64,000 bases of DNA from Flavobacterium sp. (GTDB taxonomy: Bacteria; Bacteroidota; Bacteroidia; Flavobacteriales; Flavobacteriaceae), in the NCBI RefSeq assembly GCF_039595935.1, contig NZ_JBCNKR010000006.1, positions 1,054,001 through 1,118,000 on the forward strand, given 5' to 3'. Made by a program: the position numbers and the translations under genes. Below are positions 28,704 to 37,840 of this stretch, in pieces (the first letter of the stretch is position 1; each line of letters opens with the position of its first letter). The notes under the pieces were generated by a model. That model saw nothing but the letters and a program-made list of their open reading frames with translations. It had not been told where the DNA came from and did no database searches.

Positions 28704-28834
28704 TGTTGCTTTAGGCTTTTTTTTGCTTTAGGCTTTAAGCTTTAGGCTTTAAGCTTTTTTAGCAGTTTTAATGCTTTCTTGTGTTTTACGCTTTAAGCTT
28801 ATAGCCTAAAGCTTACGGCTTACAGCCTTAAAAA
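28704..28834. repeat. GCTTTAGGCTTTAA-type tandem and inverted repeat
   Basis: The gap between the bifunctional nuclease gene and thyA is built from repeated GCTTTAGGC, GCTTTAAGC and the inverted GCCTAAAGC, giving several overlapping hairpins. It resembles slippage-expanded intergenic filler; no gene was seen. Confidence 0.65.
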
Positions 28835-29458
28835 CTATCTTCTAGAGATTTCGTCTCTAATTTTAGCTGCTTTTTCGTAATCTTCTTGTGAAACGGCCTG
28901 ATCTAAAAGATCGTTTAATTCTTGTAAAGTGTGTTTTGAGTACACATCGCCAGATTGATTCGTTTCTTCTTCATGTCCGAAAGTTTCCGGATTAGAAAGT
29001 ACGTCATCAATTTCCTGAGATCCCTGATCTGAATCTGAAGAGTTTGATTTTAAGTAAATTCCGGCTTTGTCCAAAATGTTTTTATAAGTAAAAATAGGAG
29101 CGTTGAAACGTAAAGCCAATGCAATAGCATCAGAAGTTCTGGCATCGATAATTTCTTCGATTTTATCTCTTTCGCAAATCAAACTTGAATAAAAAACACC
29201 GTCAACCAATTTGTGAATGATAACCTGTTTTACCACAATGTCAAATCTTTCGGCAAAGTTTTTAAATAAATCGTGTGTTAACGGACGAGGAGGTTTTATT
29301 TCTTTTTCTAAGGCAATAGCTATTGACTGGGCTTCAAAAGCACCAATAACGATAGGTAATTTTCTTTCACCGTCAACCTCATTTAAAATTAAGGCATAAG
29401 CGCCATTTTGGGTTTGACTATATGAAATTCCTTTTATGGATAGTTTTACTAGACTCAT
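28835..29458 (-). CDS. Bifunctional nuclease family protein (DUF151) with UVR motif
   Basis: 207 residues. The N-terminal DUF151 domain (LVKLSIKGISYSQTQNGAYALILNE, GAFEAQSIAIALE, DARTSDAIALALR) is the family of small bifunctional DNase/RNase proteins; a C-terminal UvrB/UvrC-type helix pair (LNDLLDQAVSQEDYEKAAKIRDEI) follows a low-complexity linker, the common Bacteroidota arrangement. The ATG at 29458 begins the conserved domain and is preferred to a GTG at 29479, which lies inside a terminator-like hairpin. Biological role not settled. Confidence 0.88.
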   Translation of the reverse strand: MSLVKLSIKGISYSQTQNGAYALILNEVDGERKLPIVIGAFEAQSIAIALEKEIKPPRPLTHDLFKNFAERFDIVVKQVIIHKLVDGVFYSSLICERDKIEEIIDARTSDAIALALRFNAPIFTYKNILDKAGIYLKSNSSDSDQGSQEIDDVLSNPETFGHEEETNQSGDVYSKHTLQELNDLLDQAVSQEDYEKAAKIRDEISRR

Positions 29459-29468
29459 ATGTGTTTGT

Positions 29469-29488
29469 AAAAAAGGCACTTAGTGCCT
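29469..29488 (-). promoter_or_regulatory. Terminator-like hairpin in the 5' leader of the bifunctional nuclease gene
   Basis: On the minus strand a stem AGGCAC / GTGCCT with a 3-base loop (29488 down to 29474) is followed by six T. It ends about 11 bases before the start codon. A -7-like TAAAATTG lies upstream at 29525-29532, so a transcript from there would meet this terminator before the gene. Confidence 0.45.
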
Positions 29489-29549
29489 CATTTTAATGCT
29501 TTATTTGTTTGGAAAATAAAGGTGCAATTTTAATCAAAAAATATGGAAC

Positions 29550-29597
29550 AAAAAAGCTGCCTATAAACAAAGATACAATATCTTGTTTTTAGGCAGC
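29550..29597 (-). terminator. Strong terminator after etfA
   Basis: A long hairpin with outer arms TAGGCAGC / GCTGCCTA (29590-29597 and 29556-29563) and a largely paired AT-rich inner part, followed by T residues on the minus strand. It lies 24 bases after the etfA stop. Confidence 0.88.
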
Positions 29598-29621
29598 AAT
29601 ATTTTGAAGAGAATTCTTGAA

Positions 29622-30590
29622 TTAAGAATGCTGAGCTTTAAAAGCTTTTAATTTCTCTGTTAATTTAGGTACAATTTCGAAAGCATCACCAACAATTCCG
29701 TAATCAGCAACTTTAAAGAAAGGCGCTTCAGGATCATTATTGATTACAACTTTTACCTTTGAAGAGTTGATTCCTGCAATGTGCTGGATTGCTCCAGAGA
29801 TACCAATTGCAATGTATAAGTTTGTAGCTACAGGTTTTCCTGTTTGTCCAACGTGCTCGCTGTGAGGTCTCCATCCTAAATCAGAAACTGGTTTAGAACA
29901 TGCTGTTGCAGCACCTAAAACTTCAGCTAAATTTTCAACTAATCCCCAGTTTTCCGGACCTTTTAGTCCACGTCCGCCAGAAACTACGATATCAGCATCA
30001 GCAATAGAAACTTTTCCGGTTACTTTTTCAACAGATTCTACTTTTACGCCAAAATCATTGTCTCCTATAGTTGGATTAAAATCTTCTGCAGCAGCGGCTC
30101 CTGCACTTTCAAAAATTCCGTATGAGTTTTTAGCCAATCCAAGCACTTTTACATCTGTATCGATTTGTGTAATGTTGAAAGCTTTGTTTGAGAAAGCATT
30201 TCTTTTTACCTGAAAAGGAGAAGTACTAACCGGTAATCCAACAACATTTGAAGCAAAACCAGCATTTAAAGCTACTGCAACTAATGATGAAAGATAAATA
30301 CTATCTGTAGTAGAAGAAAGTAAAACTACTTTTGTTCCTTCTTTTTCAGCAGCTTGTTTAATTACATCAGCGTAAGCCTTTGCAGTAAAACCAGCTAATT
30401 TATCGTTGTTTACTTTTAAAACTTTATCAACTCCGTATTTAGATAATTCACTAACGTCGCTGATATTTACTGTTAAAGCAGTAACAGTTGTTCCTAATGA
30501 TTCTGCTACTTTCTTAGCGTAAGAAGCTAATTCGAAAGCTACTTTTTTAAATTTTCCTTCTGCAGATTCTGCATATATTAATATTGACAT
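29622..30590 (-). CDS. etfA: Electron transfer flavoprotein subunit alpha
   Basis: FAD-carrying subunit of the soluble electron carrier between acyl-CoA dehydrogenases and the respiratory chain. 322 residues. The C-terminal FAD-binding domain is clear: [47 protein letters not shown] and [20 protein letters not shown]. It lies downstream of etfB, with about 150 bases of low-complexity spacer between the two genes. Confidence 0.96.
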   Translation of the reverse strand: MSILIYAESAEGKFKKVAFELASYAKKVAESLGTTVTALTVNISDVSELSKYGVDKVLKVNNDKLAGFTAKAYADVIKQAAEKEGTKVVLLSSTTDSIYLSSLVAVALNAGFASNVVGLPVSTSPFQVKRNAFSNKAFNITQIDTDVKVLGLAKNSYGIFESAGAAAAEDFNPTIGDNDFGVKVESVEKVTGKVSIADADIVVSGGRGLKGPENWGLVENLAEVLGAATACSKPVSDLGWRPHSEHVGQTGKPVATNLYIAIGISGAIQHIAGINSSKVKVVINNDPEAPFFKVADYGIVGDAFEIVPKLTEKLKAFKAQHS

Positions 30591-30741
30591 AATAATTTTA
30601 GATTTTAGATTTTAGATTTCAGATTTTTTGAAAATTGAAATCTAAAAATGATTCTTATTTCAGATTAAAGATTTTTGATTTTAATGAGCGAAAGACTTTA
30701 GAGCTGTTCAATCAGCAATCTAAAATCTAAACTCTACAATC
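30591..30741. repeat. Low-complexity TTTAGATTT spacer between etfB and etfA
   Basis: Tandem GATTTTAGATTTCAGATTT-like units and inverted AAATCTAAA units; similar to tracts at 19848 and 61075. No gene was seen. Confidence 0.6.
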
Positions 30742-31488
30742 TTAAATAACCTTCGCTTCGTTGTGTAATAAATTGATTAACTCATCTAAATTATCTGCAG
30801 AAACTAATTTCACTGCTGATTTAGGAGCTGGTTTTTCAAATTTTACTGCTTTTGTATTTACAGCAGCATCAACTGGCTCAAGAATAGTTAAGGCTTTAGT
30901 TCTTGCTGTCATAATTCCTCTCATGTTCGGAATACGCAAATCTTTTTCTTCAACAAGACCTTTTTGTCCACCAATAATTAGAGGTAGAGTAGTGCTTACA
31001 GTTTCTTTCCCACCATCGATTTCACGAACTGCTTTTACATTATTTCCGTCTACAGTTAAACTTGTACAAGAGTTTAAGAAGTTAGAACCTAAAATACCGG
31101 CAATCATACCAGGAACCATTCCGCCATTATAATCAAGAGATTCTTTTCCTGCAATTACTAAATCGTATCCTCCGTTTTTGATTACTTCTGCCAATTGTTT
31201 TGCAACAAAAAATCCGTCAGTTGGGTTAGCATTAACACGAATAGCTTCGTTTGCACCAATAGCCAAAGCTTTACGTAAAGTCGGTTCAGTATCAGTTCCT
31301 CCAACATTTACAACTGTTACGGTTGCACCTTGCTGCTCCTGAAACCAAATGGCACGAGTTAAACCAAATTCGTCATTAGGATTAATTACATATTGTACAC
31401 CATTAGTGTCAAATTCTGAATCACCGTTGGTAAAGTTAATTTTTGAAGTAGTATCAGGCACGTGGCTGATGCAAACTAGTATTTTCAT
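30742..31488 (-). CDS. etfB: Electron transfer flavoprotein subunit beta
   Basis: 248-residue partner of EtfA, binding AMP in the housekeeping type. Start MKILVCISHVPDTTSKINF, then VINPNDEFGLTRAIW, the AMP-loop region AGKESLDYNGGMVPGMIAG, and the beta-subunit signature REIDGGKETVSTTLPLIIGGQ with NMRGIMTARTKAL. First gene of the etfBA pair. A TAAATTTG -7-like box is found at 31524-31531 on this strand. Confidence 0.96.
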   Translation of the reverse strand: MKILVCISHVPDTTSKINFTNGDSEFDTNGVQYVINPNDEFGLTRAIWFQEQQGATVTVVNVGGTDTEPTLRKALAIGANEAIRVNANPTDGFFVAKQLAEVIKNGGYDLVIAGKESLDYNGGMVPGMIAGILGSNFLNSCTSLTVDGNNVKAVREIDGGKETVSTTLPLIIGGQKGLVEEKDLRIPNMRGIMTARTKALTILEPVDAAVNTKAVKFEKPAPKSAVKLVSADNLDELINLLHNEAKVI

Positions 31489-31994
31489 AAAAGTATATAT
31501 TTTGAATTTGTAATATGCTTTTACAAATTTAGAATTTAATTTGGAATAATTATACTATGCATGCATAATATTTTTTAAAACTATTACGATTTCGAAGATT
31601 CTGTGATTTTGAGCGATTTTCATCGGAATCTAAAAATAAAAAAAGAGGTATCTTGTCTGATTGTTAGGAATTTTGCAATATTTATGAGCCTCCGACTGAT
31701 TTAATTTTCCTGTCTCAGATACTATTTTTTGAATTTTGACGTTTTGATCTCAGAATTTCGAAGAAACAGGAATTAAACAAATAGGTAAAAGTTTGTCGAA
31801 AAAATGTTTTTAATAAAGTTAAGTGTGGGTTATATGTCTATTATATCGATTTCGTAAATGTTATAGTGAACTTTAAAACACATTAAAGCTAAACAGAGAA
31901 AGAACTGGATGCGATTTTAAATTCAATTTTTGCTTTTAAGTTATTTAAAATATTTATTTTTGCTCTTCAGAAAATTCAACATACAATATAAAAT
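31489..31994. other. Intergenic region between divergent etfB and pdhB
   Basis: About 500 bases without a gene. It holds the likely etfB -7 element near 31524, a short palindrome ATGCATGCAT (about 31557-31566), a widely spaced inverted pair GTATCT / AGATAC with flanking A-run and T-run (about 31650 and 31725) whose meaning is unclear, and the pdhB promoter at 31929-31962. Confidence 0.45.
31929..31962 (+). promoter_or_regulatory. Likely promoter of pdhB
   Basis: TTTG (31929-31932), 22-base spacer, TATTTTTG (31955-31962). The predicted start near 31968 leaves about 27 bases before the ATG. The spacer is slightly longer than usual. Confidence 0.45.
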
Positions 31995-32972
31995 ATGAGA
32001 ACAATACAATTTAGAGAGGCCATTTGTGAAGCGATGAGCGAAGAAATGCGTCGCGATGAATCCATATATTTAATGGGAGAAGAGGTTGCAGAATACAACG
32101 GAGCTTATAAAGCTTCAAAAGGAATGCTTGCTGAGTTTGGTGAAAAAAGAGTAATCGATACTCCAATTGCTGAGCTTGGTTTTTCAGGAATTGCAGTAGG
32201 TTCTGCAATGAACGGAAACCGTCCTATTGTAGAATATATGACATTCAACTTCTGTTTAGTTGGTATTGATCAAATCATAAATAACGCTGCTAAAATGCGT
32301 CAAATGACAGGAGGACAATTTAATGTGCCTATCGTTTTCCGCGGACCAACTGCTTCTGCTGGTCAATTAGGAGCTACTCACTCTCAGGCTTTAGAAAACT
32401 GGTTTGCAAATACTCCAGGTCTTAAAGTTGTTGTACCTTCAACTCCTTACGATGCAAAAGGTTTATTAAAATCAGCGATTCGTGATAATGACCCTGTTAT
32501 TTTCATGGAATCTGAGCAAATGTACGGAGACAAAGGCGAAGTGCCAGACGGAGAGTACACAATTCCTCTAGGTGTTGCTGATGTTAAACGTGAAGGAACT
32601 GATGTAACAATCGTTTCATTCGGAAAAATCATTAAAGAAGCTTTTATCGCTGCTGATGAATTAGCTAAAGAAGGAATTTCTTGTGAGATTATCGACTTAA
32701 GAACAGTTCGTCCAATGGATAAAGATGCAATTCTTAAATCGGTTAAAAAAACTAATCGTTTAGTAATTCTTGAAGAAGCTTGGCCGGTTGCCAGCCTTTC
32801 TTCTGAAATCACTTACATTGTTCAAGAGCAGGCATTTGATTTCCTTGATGCACCAATTCAACGTATTACAACTGCAGATACTCCTGCACCTTACTCTCCG
32901 GTTTTATTAAAAGACTGGCTGCCAAACGCTGGTGATGTAGTAAAAGCAGTTAAAAAAGTGTTATACAAGTAA
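31995..32972 (+). CDS. pdhB: Pyruvate dehydrogenase E1 component subunit beta
   Basis: 325-residue beta subunit of the heterotetrameric E1 that decarboxylates pyruvate with thiamine diphosphate. Typical segments: FREAICEAMSEEMRRDESIYLMGEEVAEYNGAYK (broken into parts: the Glu near residue 28 contacts ThDP), TPIAELGFSGIAVG, RGPTASAGQLGATHSQ and IDLRTVRPMDKDAI. The alpha subunit is not adjacent. A hairpin terminator follows directly. Confidence 0.94.
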   Translation: MRTIQFREAICEAMSEEMRRDESIYLMGEEVAEYNGAYKASKGMLAEFGEKRVIDTPIAELGFSGIAVGSAMNGNRPIVEYMTFNFCLVGIDQIINNAAKMRQMTGGQFNVPIVFRGPTASAGQLGATHSQALENWFANTPGLKVVVPSTPYDAKGLLKSAIRDNDPVIFMESEQMYGDKGEVPDGEYTIPLGVADVKREGTDVTIVSFGKIIKEAFIAADELAKEGISCEIIDLRTVRPMDKDAILKSVKKTNRLVILEEAWPVASLSSEITYIVQEQAFDFLDAPIQRITTADTPAPYSPVLLKDWLPNAGDVVKAVKKVLYK

Positions 32973-32991
32973 TACATATTTAAAATACTCA

Positions 32992-33032
32992 AAAACTTCA
33001 TCATTCATTAGTTAATTGATGAAGTTTTTTTT
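32992..33032 (+). terminator. Terminator after pdhB
   Basis: A 9-bp stem ACTTCATCA / TGATGAAGT (32995-33003 and 33017-33025) is followed by nine T. It overlaps the first codons of the longest possible frame of the next gene, which supports the later ATG at 33043 as that gene's start. Confidence 0.85.
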
Positions 33033-33042
33033 TGCCCAGACA

Positions 33043-35544
33043 ATGAAAAGAATAATTTTACTCAGCCTGTTTTTTGTATTCGCATTTGCGGCTATTGCTA
33101 CTGCACAAACTAAGGTGAGTGGAGTTGTTTTGGACAAGTCTAATCAACCTATACCTTTTGCAAATGTTGTTTTTAAAGGTTCAAACACCGGAATCGTTTC
33201 TAATGAAGACGGTCGTTTCTATCTTGAATCTCCAAATACTTATACAGCATTATTAGTAAGTTCTGCAGGATTTTCAGATAAAGAAGTTCCTTTGGAAAAA
33301 GCAGTAAATTATGATTTTAAAATTGTTTTAAGCGAACCTCAGGCCTTAAACGAAGTTGTAATTTATACTGGAAAAACATCCAAAAAGAACAATCCTGCGA
33401 TTGATATTTTGAGAAAAATATGGGAAAGAAAACGTAAAAACGGACTTTACCAATTTAATCAATATCAAATGCAGAAGTATGAAAAAGTTGAGTTTGACAT
33501 GAATACAATTGATAGTGCTTTCATGAAAAACAAACTTTTTAAAGGAATGGAGTTTGTCTTTAATCATGTTGATACTTCAGATGTTACCGGAAAAACCTAT
33601 CTGCCAATTTTCATCAACGAATCTGTTTATGATGTTTATGGAGATAATAAATTAAAAAAGGTAAAAGAAAATCTAACAGGAAATAAAATGTCTGGTTTCA
33701 ACGGAAATCAGCAGATTTTAGCTTTCGTAAAAGATCTTTATTCAGATTATAATATTTACGATAATCACCTTAAATTTTTTGATAAAAGCTTTACAAGTCC
33801 GCTTTCAAGAACCGGAATTGACGTTTACAATTATGTTTTAAAAGACAGTGCTTTTATAGATAAAAAATGGTGTTTTAATATTGTTTTTTATCCGAGGCGT
33901 AAAAACGAATTGACTTTTAAAGGAGATTTCTGGGTAAACGACACCACTTTTGCAATCAAAAAAATTAATATGGGCGTAACTAAAAGTGCCAATATTAACT
34001 GGGTAAAAGATATTTATATTGAACAGGAATTTGAAGTAGAAAACGATTCTGTTTTCCTTTTGACACGTGATTATATGATGTCTGATTTTGCTTTGAACAA
34101 AAAAGAAAAATCAAAAGGAGTTTACGGAAAACGAACGACTTTATTCAGAAACCATAAATTCAACATCCAAAAACCGGAAAAATTCTATAAAGAAGAAGTC
34201 AATTTCATAGACAATGCGGTCTATGAACGACCGCCGGAATTTTGGGAAGAAAATCGTTTTGAAAAATTAAATAAAGATGAAGCTGGTATTTATAAAATGC
34301 TCGATACGCTTCAAACCGTCAAGCGATTTAAGCAGATTTATAATCTCGTCTCTATTTTAGGAAGTGGTTATGTCGAATTTAAAAATTTCGATTATGGACC
34401 AATTTTCTCCACATTTGGATATAATGAAGTTGAAGGTTTAAGACTTCGAGTTGGAGGCCGAACTTATTTTGGACCAAATGACCCGTGGCGTATACAAGCC
34501 TATACAGCTTACGGATTTGATGATAATAAATTCAAATACGGCGTTTCAGGAAAATGGATGGTCGATAAGAAAAAACGTGTCATTATTTCCGGAGGAAACA
34601 GGCGTGATATTGAACAAATTGGAGCCAGTTTAACTACGACGAATGATATTTTAGGACGAAGTTTCGCTTCTTCTGCTTTGTTTACAACGGGAAGTAACGG
34701 AAAACTGACCAATATCAATTTAAGTAACATTTCAGTCGAAATGGAGCCTAAAAAGAATTTTGTTGTTCAGGCAGGGCTTTCTTATCGAACATTAGAATCG
34801 GCATCGAAAACATTTAGTTTAGATTATTACACCACTTTACCCACTGCCGCAGATCCGATGGGAGTTGTGAAAAGTGATGTAAAACAATCAGAAGCCAATA
34901 TTCAGTTTGAATATATGCCAAACCGTAAAACTATTGGTTACGGAGTTGAACGTGATTTAGTTGACAGTCCGTTTAGTCATTTCTTTGTTAATTTTAGTTA
35001 TGGTTTAAAAGGTGTTTTTGACAGCGATTTTGCATACGAAAAAATTCAGGTTTTTTACAAACAGCCAATTATTATTGGACCCTTGGGAAGATCAAATATT
35101 ATTTTAGAAACAGGAAAAACATTCGGTACAATTCCGTTAGGATTAATGAGTGTGATTCCGGGTAACCAGACTTATTTTACGATTGAAAATACATTCAGTA
35201 ACCTGAACTTCTACGAATTCGTAACCGATCAATATACTACGTTGCAATGGAATCATGATTTTGGGGGAAGATTGTTTGCCAGAGTTCCATTTATGAGAAA
35301 ACTGAACTGGAGAGAATTTATAGGTGTTAAAGCTGTACACGGAACTATTTCTGATGCTAACCGCGCCATTAATGCTTCTGGACTGCCATATAACGCACCG
35401 GAAAACGTATATTGGGAATATAATGCAGGAATTGGAAATATCTTCAAAGTTTTCAGACTTGATTTTTCCTGGAGAGGCAGTTATTTGAATATGCCTGATG
35501 CTAATAAATTTGCTATAAAAGGATCTTTCGGATTCTATTTCTAG
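33043..35544 (+). CDS. DUF5686 and carboxypeptidase-like regulatory domain protein
   Basis: 833 residues counted from the ATG at 33043, which begins a clean signal peptide (MKRIILLSLFFVFAFAAIATAQ). A CarboxypepD_reg-like beta-sandwich follows (about 22-105, TKVSGVVLDKSNQPIPFANVVF), then a long region and a C-terminal outer-membrane barrel typical of DUF5686, ending SFGFYF. Members are frequent in Bacteroidota; function unknown. An in-frame TTG at 33016 is rejected because it sits in the pdhB terminator. Confidence 0.88.
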   Translation: MKRIILLSLFFVFAFAAIATAQTKVSGVVLDKSNQPIPFANVVFKGSNTGIVSNEDGRFYLESPNTYTALLVSSAGFSDKEVPLEKAVNYDFKIVLSEPQALNEVVIYTGKTSKKNNPAIDILRKIWERKRKNGLYQFNQYQMQKYEKVEFDMNTIDSAFMKNKLFKGMEFVFNHVDTSDVTGKTYLPIFINESVYDVYGDNKLKKVKENLTGNKMSGFNGNQQILAFVKDLYSDYNIYDNHLKFFDKSFTSPLSRTGIDVYNYVLKDSAFIDKKWCFNIVFYPRRKNELTFKGDFWVNDTTFAIKKINMGVTKSANINWVKDIYIEQEFEVENDSVFLLTRDYMMSDFALNKKEKSKGVYGKRTTLFRNHKFNIQKPEKFYKEEVNFIDNAVYERPPEFWEENRFEKLNKDEAGIYKMLDTLQTVKRFKQIYNLVSILGSGYVEFKNFDYGPIFSTFGYNEVEGLRLRVGGRTYFGPNDPWRIQAYTAYGFDDNKFKYGVSGKWMVDKKKRVIISGGNRRDIEQIGASLTTTNDILGRSFASSALFTTGSNGKLTNINLSNISVEMEPKKNFVVQAGLSYRTLESASKTFSLDYYTTLPTAADPMGVVKSDVKQSEANIQFEYMPNRKTIGYGVERDLVDSPFSHFFVNFSYGLKGVFDSDFAYEKIQVFYKQPIIIGPLGRSNIILETGKTFGTIPLGLMSVIPGNQTYFTIENTFSNLNFYEFVTDQYTTLQWNHDFGGRLFARVPFMRKLNWREFIGVKAVHGTISDANRAINASGLPYNAPENVYWEYNAGIGNIFKVFRLDFSWRGSYLNMPDANKFAIKGSFGFYF

Positions 35545-35570
35545 TCGAATTAACTCAACAATTAAACAAC

Positions 35571-36437
35571 ATGAACAAGAATTTCTTTGTAAAAACTCAT
35601 GGTCTGGGAAATGAATATATAGTACTGGATAGTAAAAATATTTCATTTGAACTAACTGATAAGGCGATAAAAAGAATATGCAATGTCAATTTCGGAATTG
35701 GTTCAGATGGTATTCTTTTGCTTGTTGATTCAAATCGTGCTGATATAGGTTTACAAATATTTAATCCAGATGGTTCTGAAGCTGAGAAAAGCGGGAACGG
35801 ATTGCGTATATTCTGCAAGTATGTTTTTGATTATGGAATAATTGATAAAAAAGAATTTACGGTTGAAACTAAAGGCGGAATCGTTAAAGCTACAATCGAA
35901 GAAGTTGTCAATAATAAAGCAAAAATTGTAACTGTTGATATGGGACAGGCAATTTTTCAATCAGAATTAATACCTACAAAATTTAAAACTCCGGAAGTCG
36001 ACAACGCTGCAATTGAAGCAAATGGTAAAACTTTTGAAGTGAACTGTGTTTCTGTTGGAAACCCGCATTGTGTTATTCTTAAAGAAGATTTAAGTATTGA
36101 TGAGATCAAACAATTTGGCCCTTATTTAGAAAACCACGAAATGTTTCCAAATCGAATCAATGTTCAGTTTGCCAAAGTCATTAACCGAAACGAAGTTGAA
36201 GTACTAATTTGGGAAAGAGGAGCAGGATTTACATTAGCGTCCGGAAGTTCATCTTGTGCGGTTGCAAGTGTAATGAAAAAGAAAGATTTAGTAGATGAAA
36301 ACATCACGATTAAAATGCAGGGGGGTACATTAAAAATAAATGTAGACTCTAATTTTAATATCAGAATGACAGGAGAAGTTAGAGAAATCTGCTCAGGTAC
36401 TTTAAACGATGAATTGATAGAAGATTTAGATTTATAA
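35571..36437 (+). CDS. Diaminopimelate epimerase-like protein lacking both catalytic cysteines
   Basis: 288 residues with the DapF two-lobe fold: KTHGLGNEYIVLD at the start, FGIGSDGILLL, NPDGSEAEKSGNGLRIF, VSVGNPHCVI, NRINVQFAKV and ERGAGFTLASGSSSCAVA. The two cysteines that act as acid and base in true DapF are serine here (residues 74, codon AGC at 35790, and 224, codon TCC at 36240), while surrounding binding residues are kept. It may have different chemistry (another epimerase, isomerase or lyase of the fold) or be a pseudoenzyme. It sits between a DUF5686 gene and a DNA glycosylase gene, with no lysine-pathway genes nearby. Confidence 0.82.
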   Translation: MNKNFFVKTHGLGNEYIVLDSKNISFELTDKAIKRICNVNFGIGSDGILLLVDSNRADIGLQIFNPDGSEAEKSGNGLRIFCKYVFDYGIIDKKEFTVETKGGIVKATIEEVVNNKAKIVTVDMGQAIFQSELIPTKFKTPEVDNAAIEANGKTFEVNCVSVGNPHCVILKEDLSIDEIKQFGPYLENHEMFPNRINVQFAKVINRNEVEVLIWERGAGFTLASGSSSCAVASVMKKKDLVDENITIKMQGGTLKINVDSNFNIRMTGEVREICSGTLNDELIEDLDL

Positions 36438-36490
36438 AATTTTACTATCGAATTAAAATATAAATTTGTTGAGGTATAAATCCTTCGACT

Positions 36491-37090
36491 ATGCAAGACG
36501 CCATCGATTTTTTATCTTCCAAAAATCCGGTATTTCAGGAAATTATAGCAAAATACGGATTGCCCCAGATTCCTAAGCGCCCGCAAGGTTTTGAAACGCT
36601 CGTTTTATTAATTCTGGAGCAGCAGGTTTCTATAGATTCGGCCAAAGCCACATTTTTAAAAATCAAAGCATATAAAAATTGTACTCCTGAAAACATGGCA
36701 ATTTTGTCTGATGAGGAATTTAGAAATTTAGGTGTCAGTCGCCAGAAAACAAAATACATTAAAATTTTAGCAGAAGCGGTTTTAAATAAAGAATTAGACA
36801 TTGAAAGTTTAGCTTCAAAATCAGCTCAGCAGGTTCGGGAAGAATTAATTAAGTTAAAAGGTATTGGAAACTGGACCATCGATATCTACTTAATGTTCTG
36901 TCTTCAGGAGCCAGATTTGATTCCACTTGGTGATATCGCAGTGATAAATACAATCAAAGAACTGTTTAATATTCATGATAAACTGGAGATGGAAAAGTAT
37001 GCGCAAGAGTGGAGTCCATACCGATCTTATGCGACATATCTTCTATGGCATCATTATTTAACCAAACGAAATAGGAAAATAACTTTTTAA
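36491..37090 (+). CDS. DNA-3-methyladenine glycosylase (AlkA-like, HhH-GPD)
   Basis: 199-residue base-excision repair glycosylase. The helix-hairpin-helix reads LKGIGNWTIDIYLMF, and the catalytic aspartate is in LGDIAVINTI (Asp near residue 151). The hairpin lacks the lysine used by bifunctional lyases, so a monofunctional enzyme removing alkylated purines is expected. The N-terminal part is short relative to E. coli AlkA, as in many bacterial single-domain homologs. It follows the DapF-like gene by 53 bases. Confidence 0.9.
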   Translation: MQDAIDFLSSKNPVFQEIIAKYGLPQIPKRPQGFETLVLLILEQQVSIDSAKATFLKIKAYKNCTPENMAILSDEEFRNLGVSRQKTKYIKILAEAVLNKELDIESLASKSAQQVREELIKLKGIGNWTIDIYLMFCLQEPDLIPLGDIAVINTIKELFNIHDKLEMEKYAQEWSPYRSYATYLLWHHYLTKRNRKITF

Positions 37091-37134
37091 TGCCTAATTT
37101 TTAAAAACTTAATGTAGATATTACATGGTTTTTT

Positions 37135-37165
37135 ATTGTAAAAAAGGATTCTTTGCTTACTTTTG
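37135..37165 (+). promoter_or_regulatory. Promoter of inorganic pyrophosphatase gene
   Basis: ATTG (37135-37138), a 19-base spacer and a perfect TACTTTTG (37158-37165). The predicted start near 37171 leaves a leader of about 28 bases before the ATG at 37199. Confidence 0.65.
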
Positions 37166-37198
37166 CAACCGAAATTATAGATATAATAAAAAACGAAA

Positions 37199-37729
37199 AT
37201 GACCGCAGACAAACTAACGACTTTCGATGTATTGATCGAAATACCAAGAGGAAGCAGAAATAAATATGAGTACGATTTTGAAATCAAAAGAATGCGTTTC
37301 GACAGAATGTTATTCTCTTCAATGATGTACCCGGCAGATTACGGATTTATTCCTGAAACTTTGGCTCTTGACGGTGACCCTCTTGATGTATTGGTTTTAG
37401 TAAACGAACCAACTTTCCCTGGATGTGTTATGGAAGTTAAGCCAATCGGAGTTTTCCACATGGCAGATGACAAAGGACCAGACGAGAAAATTATTTGTGT
37501 ACCAGTTTCAGATCCAATCTGGAATTCATTAAACGATCTTTCTGATATTAACCCACACTTAGTAAAAGAAATCGAGCACTTCTTCCAGGTTTATAAAGAT
37601 CTTGAAAACAAAAAAGTAGATGTTGAAGGATGGGGAGATGTAAAAGAAGCTTACGCAATTATTGCTGAGTGCACTAAACGTTTTGATGATATTGAAAATA
37701 AACCAGCCGGATTATTTAGCATTAAATAA
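37199..37729 (+). CDS. ppa: Inorganic pyrophosphatase, family I
   Basis: Soluble Mg-dependent pyrophosphatase, 176 residues, hydrolysing the pyrophosphate made by biosynthesis. Active-site segments are NKYEYDFEIK, MMYPADYGFIPETLALDGDPLDVLVL with the D-x4-D-x-D type cluster, and ADDKGPDEKIICVP. A good promoter precedes it and a strong hairpin terminator separates it from the membrane pyrophosphatase gene, 111 bases downstream. Confidence 0.97.
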   Translation: MTADKLTTFDVLIEIPRGSRNKYEYDFEIKRMRFDRMLFSSMMYPADYGFIPETLALDGDPLDVLVLVNEPTFPGCVMEVKPIGVFHMADDKGPDEKIICVPVSDPIWNSLNDLSDINPHLVKEIEHFFQVYKDLENKKVDVEGWGDVKEAYAIIAECTKRFDDIENKPAGLFSIK

Positions 37730-37750
37730 TTAAAGCATTCATATTTTATA

Positions 37751-37788
37751 AAAAAAGCAATACTCCGTCAGGAGTATTGCTTTTTTGT
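37751..37788 (+). terminator. Terminator after ppa
   Basis: A perfect 16-bp stem (37751-37766 with 37771-37786, core GCAATACTCC) and GTCA loop, followed by T residues. Confidence 0.92.
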
Positions 37789-37840
37789 TTAAATTCGTTT
37801 TAGTTAGTTTGTTGACTATTAACCAAAACCATTAGTAATT

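Noticed and set aside
31650..31735. Distant inverted pair GTATCT / AGATAC with A-run and T-run
   Set aside because: Arms of six bases about 70 bases apart are too weak to claim a terminator or riboswitch.
33016..33042. TTG start at 33016 for the DUF5686 protein
   Set aside because: The codons lie in the pdhB terminator stem and T-run; the ATG at 33043 begins a proper signal peptide.
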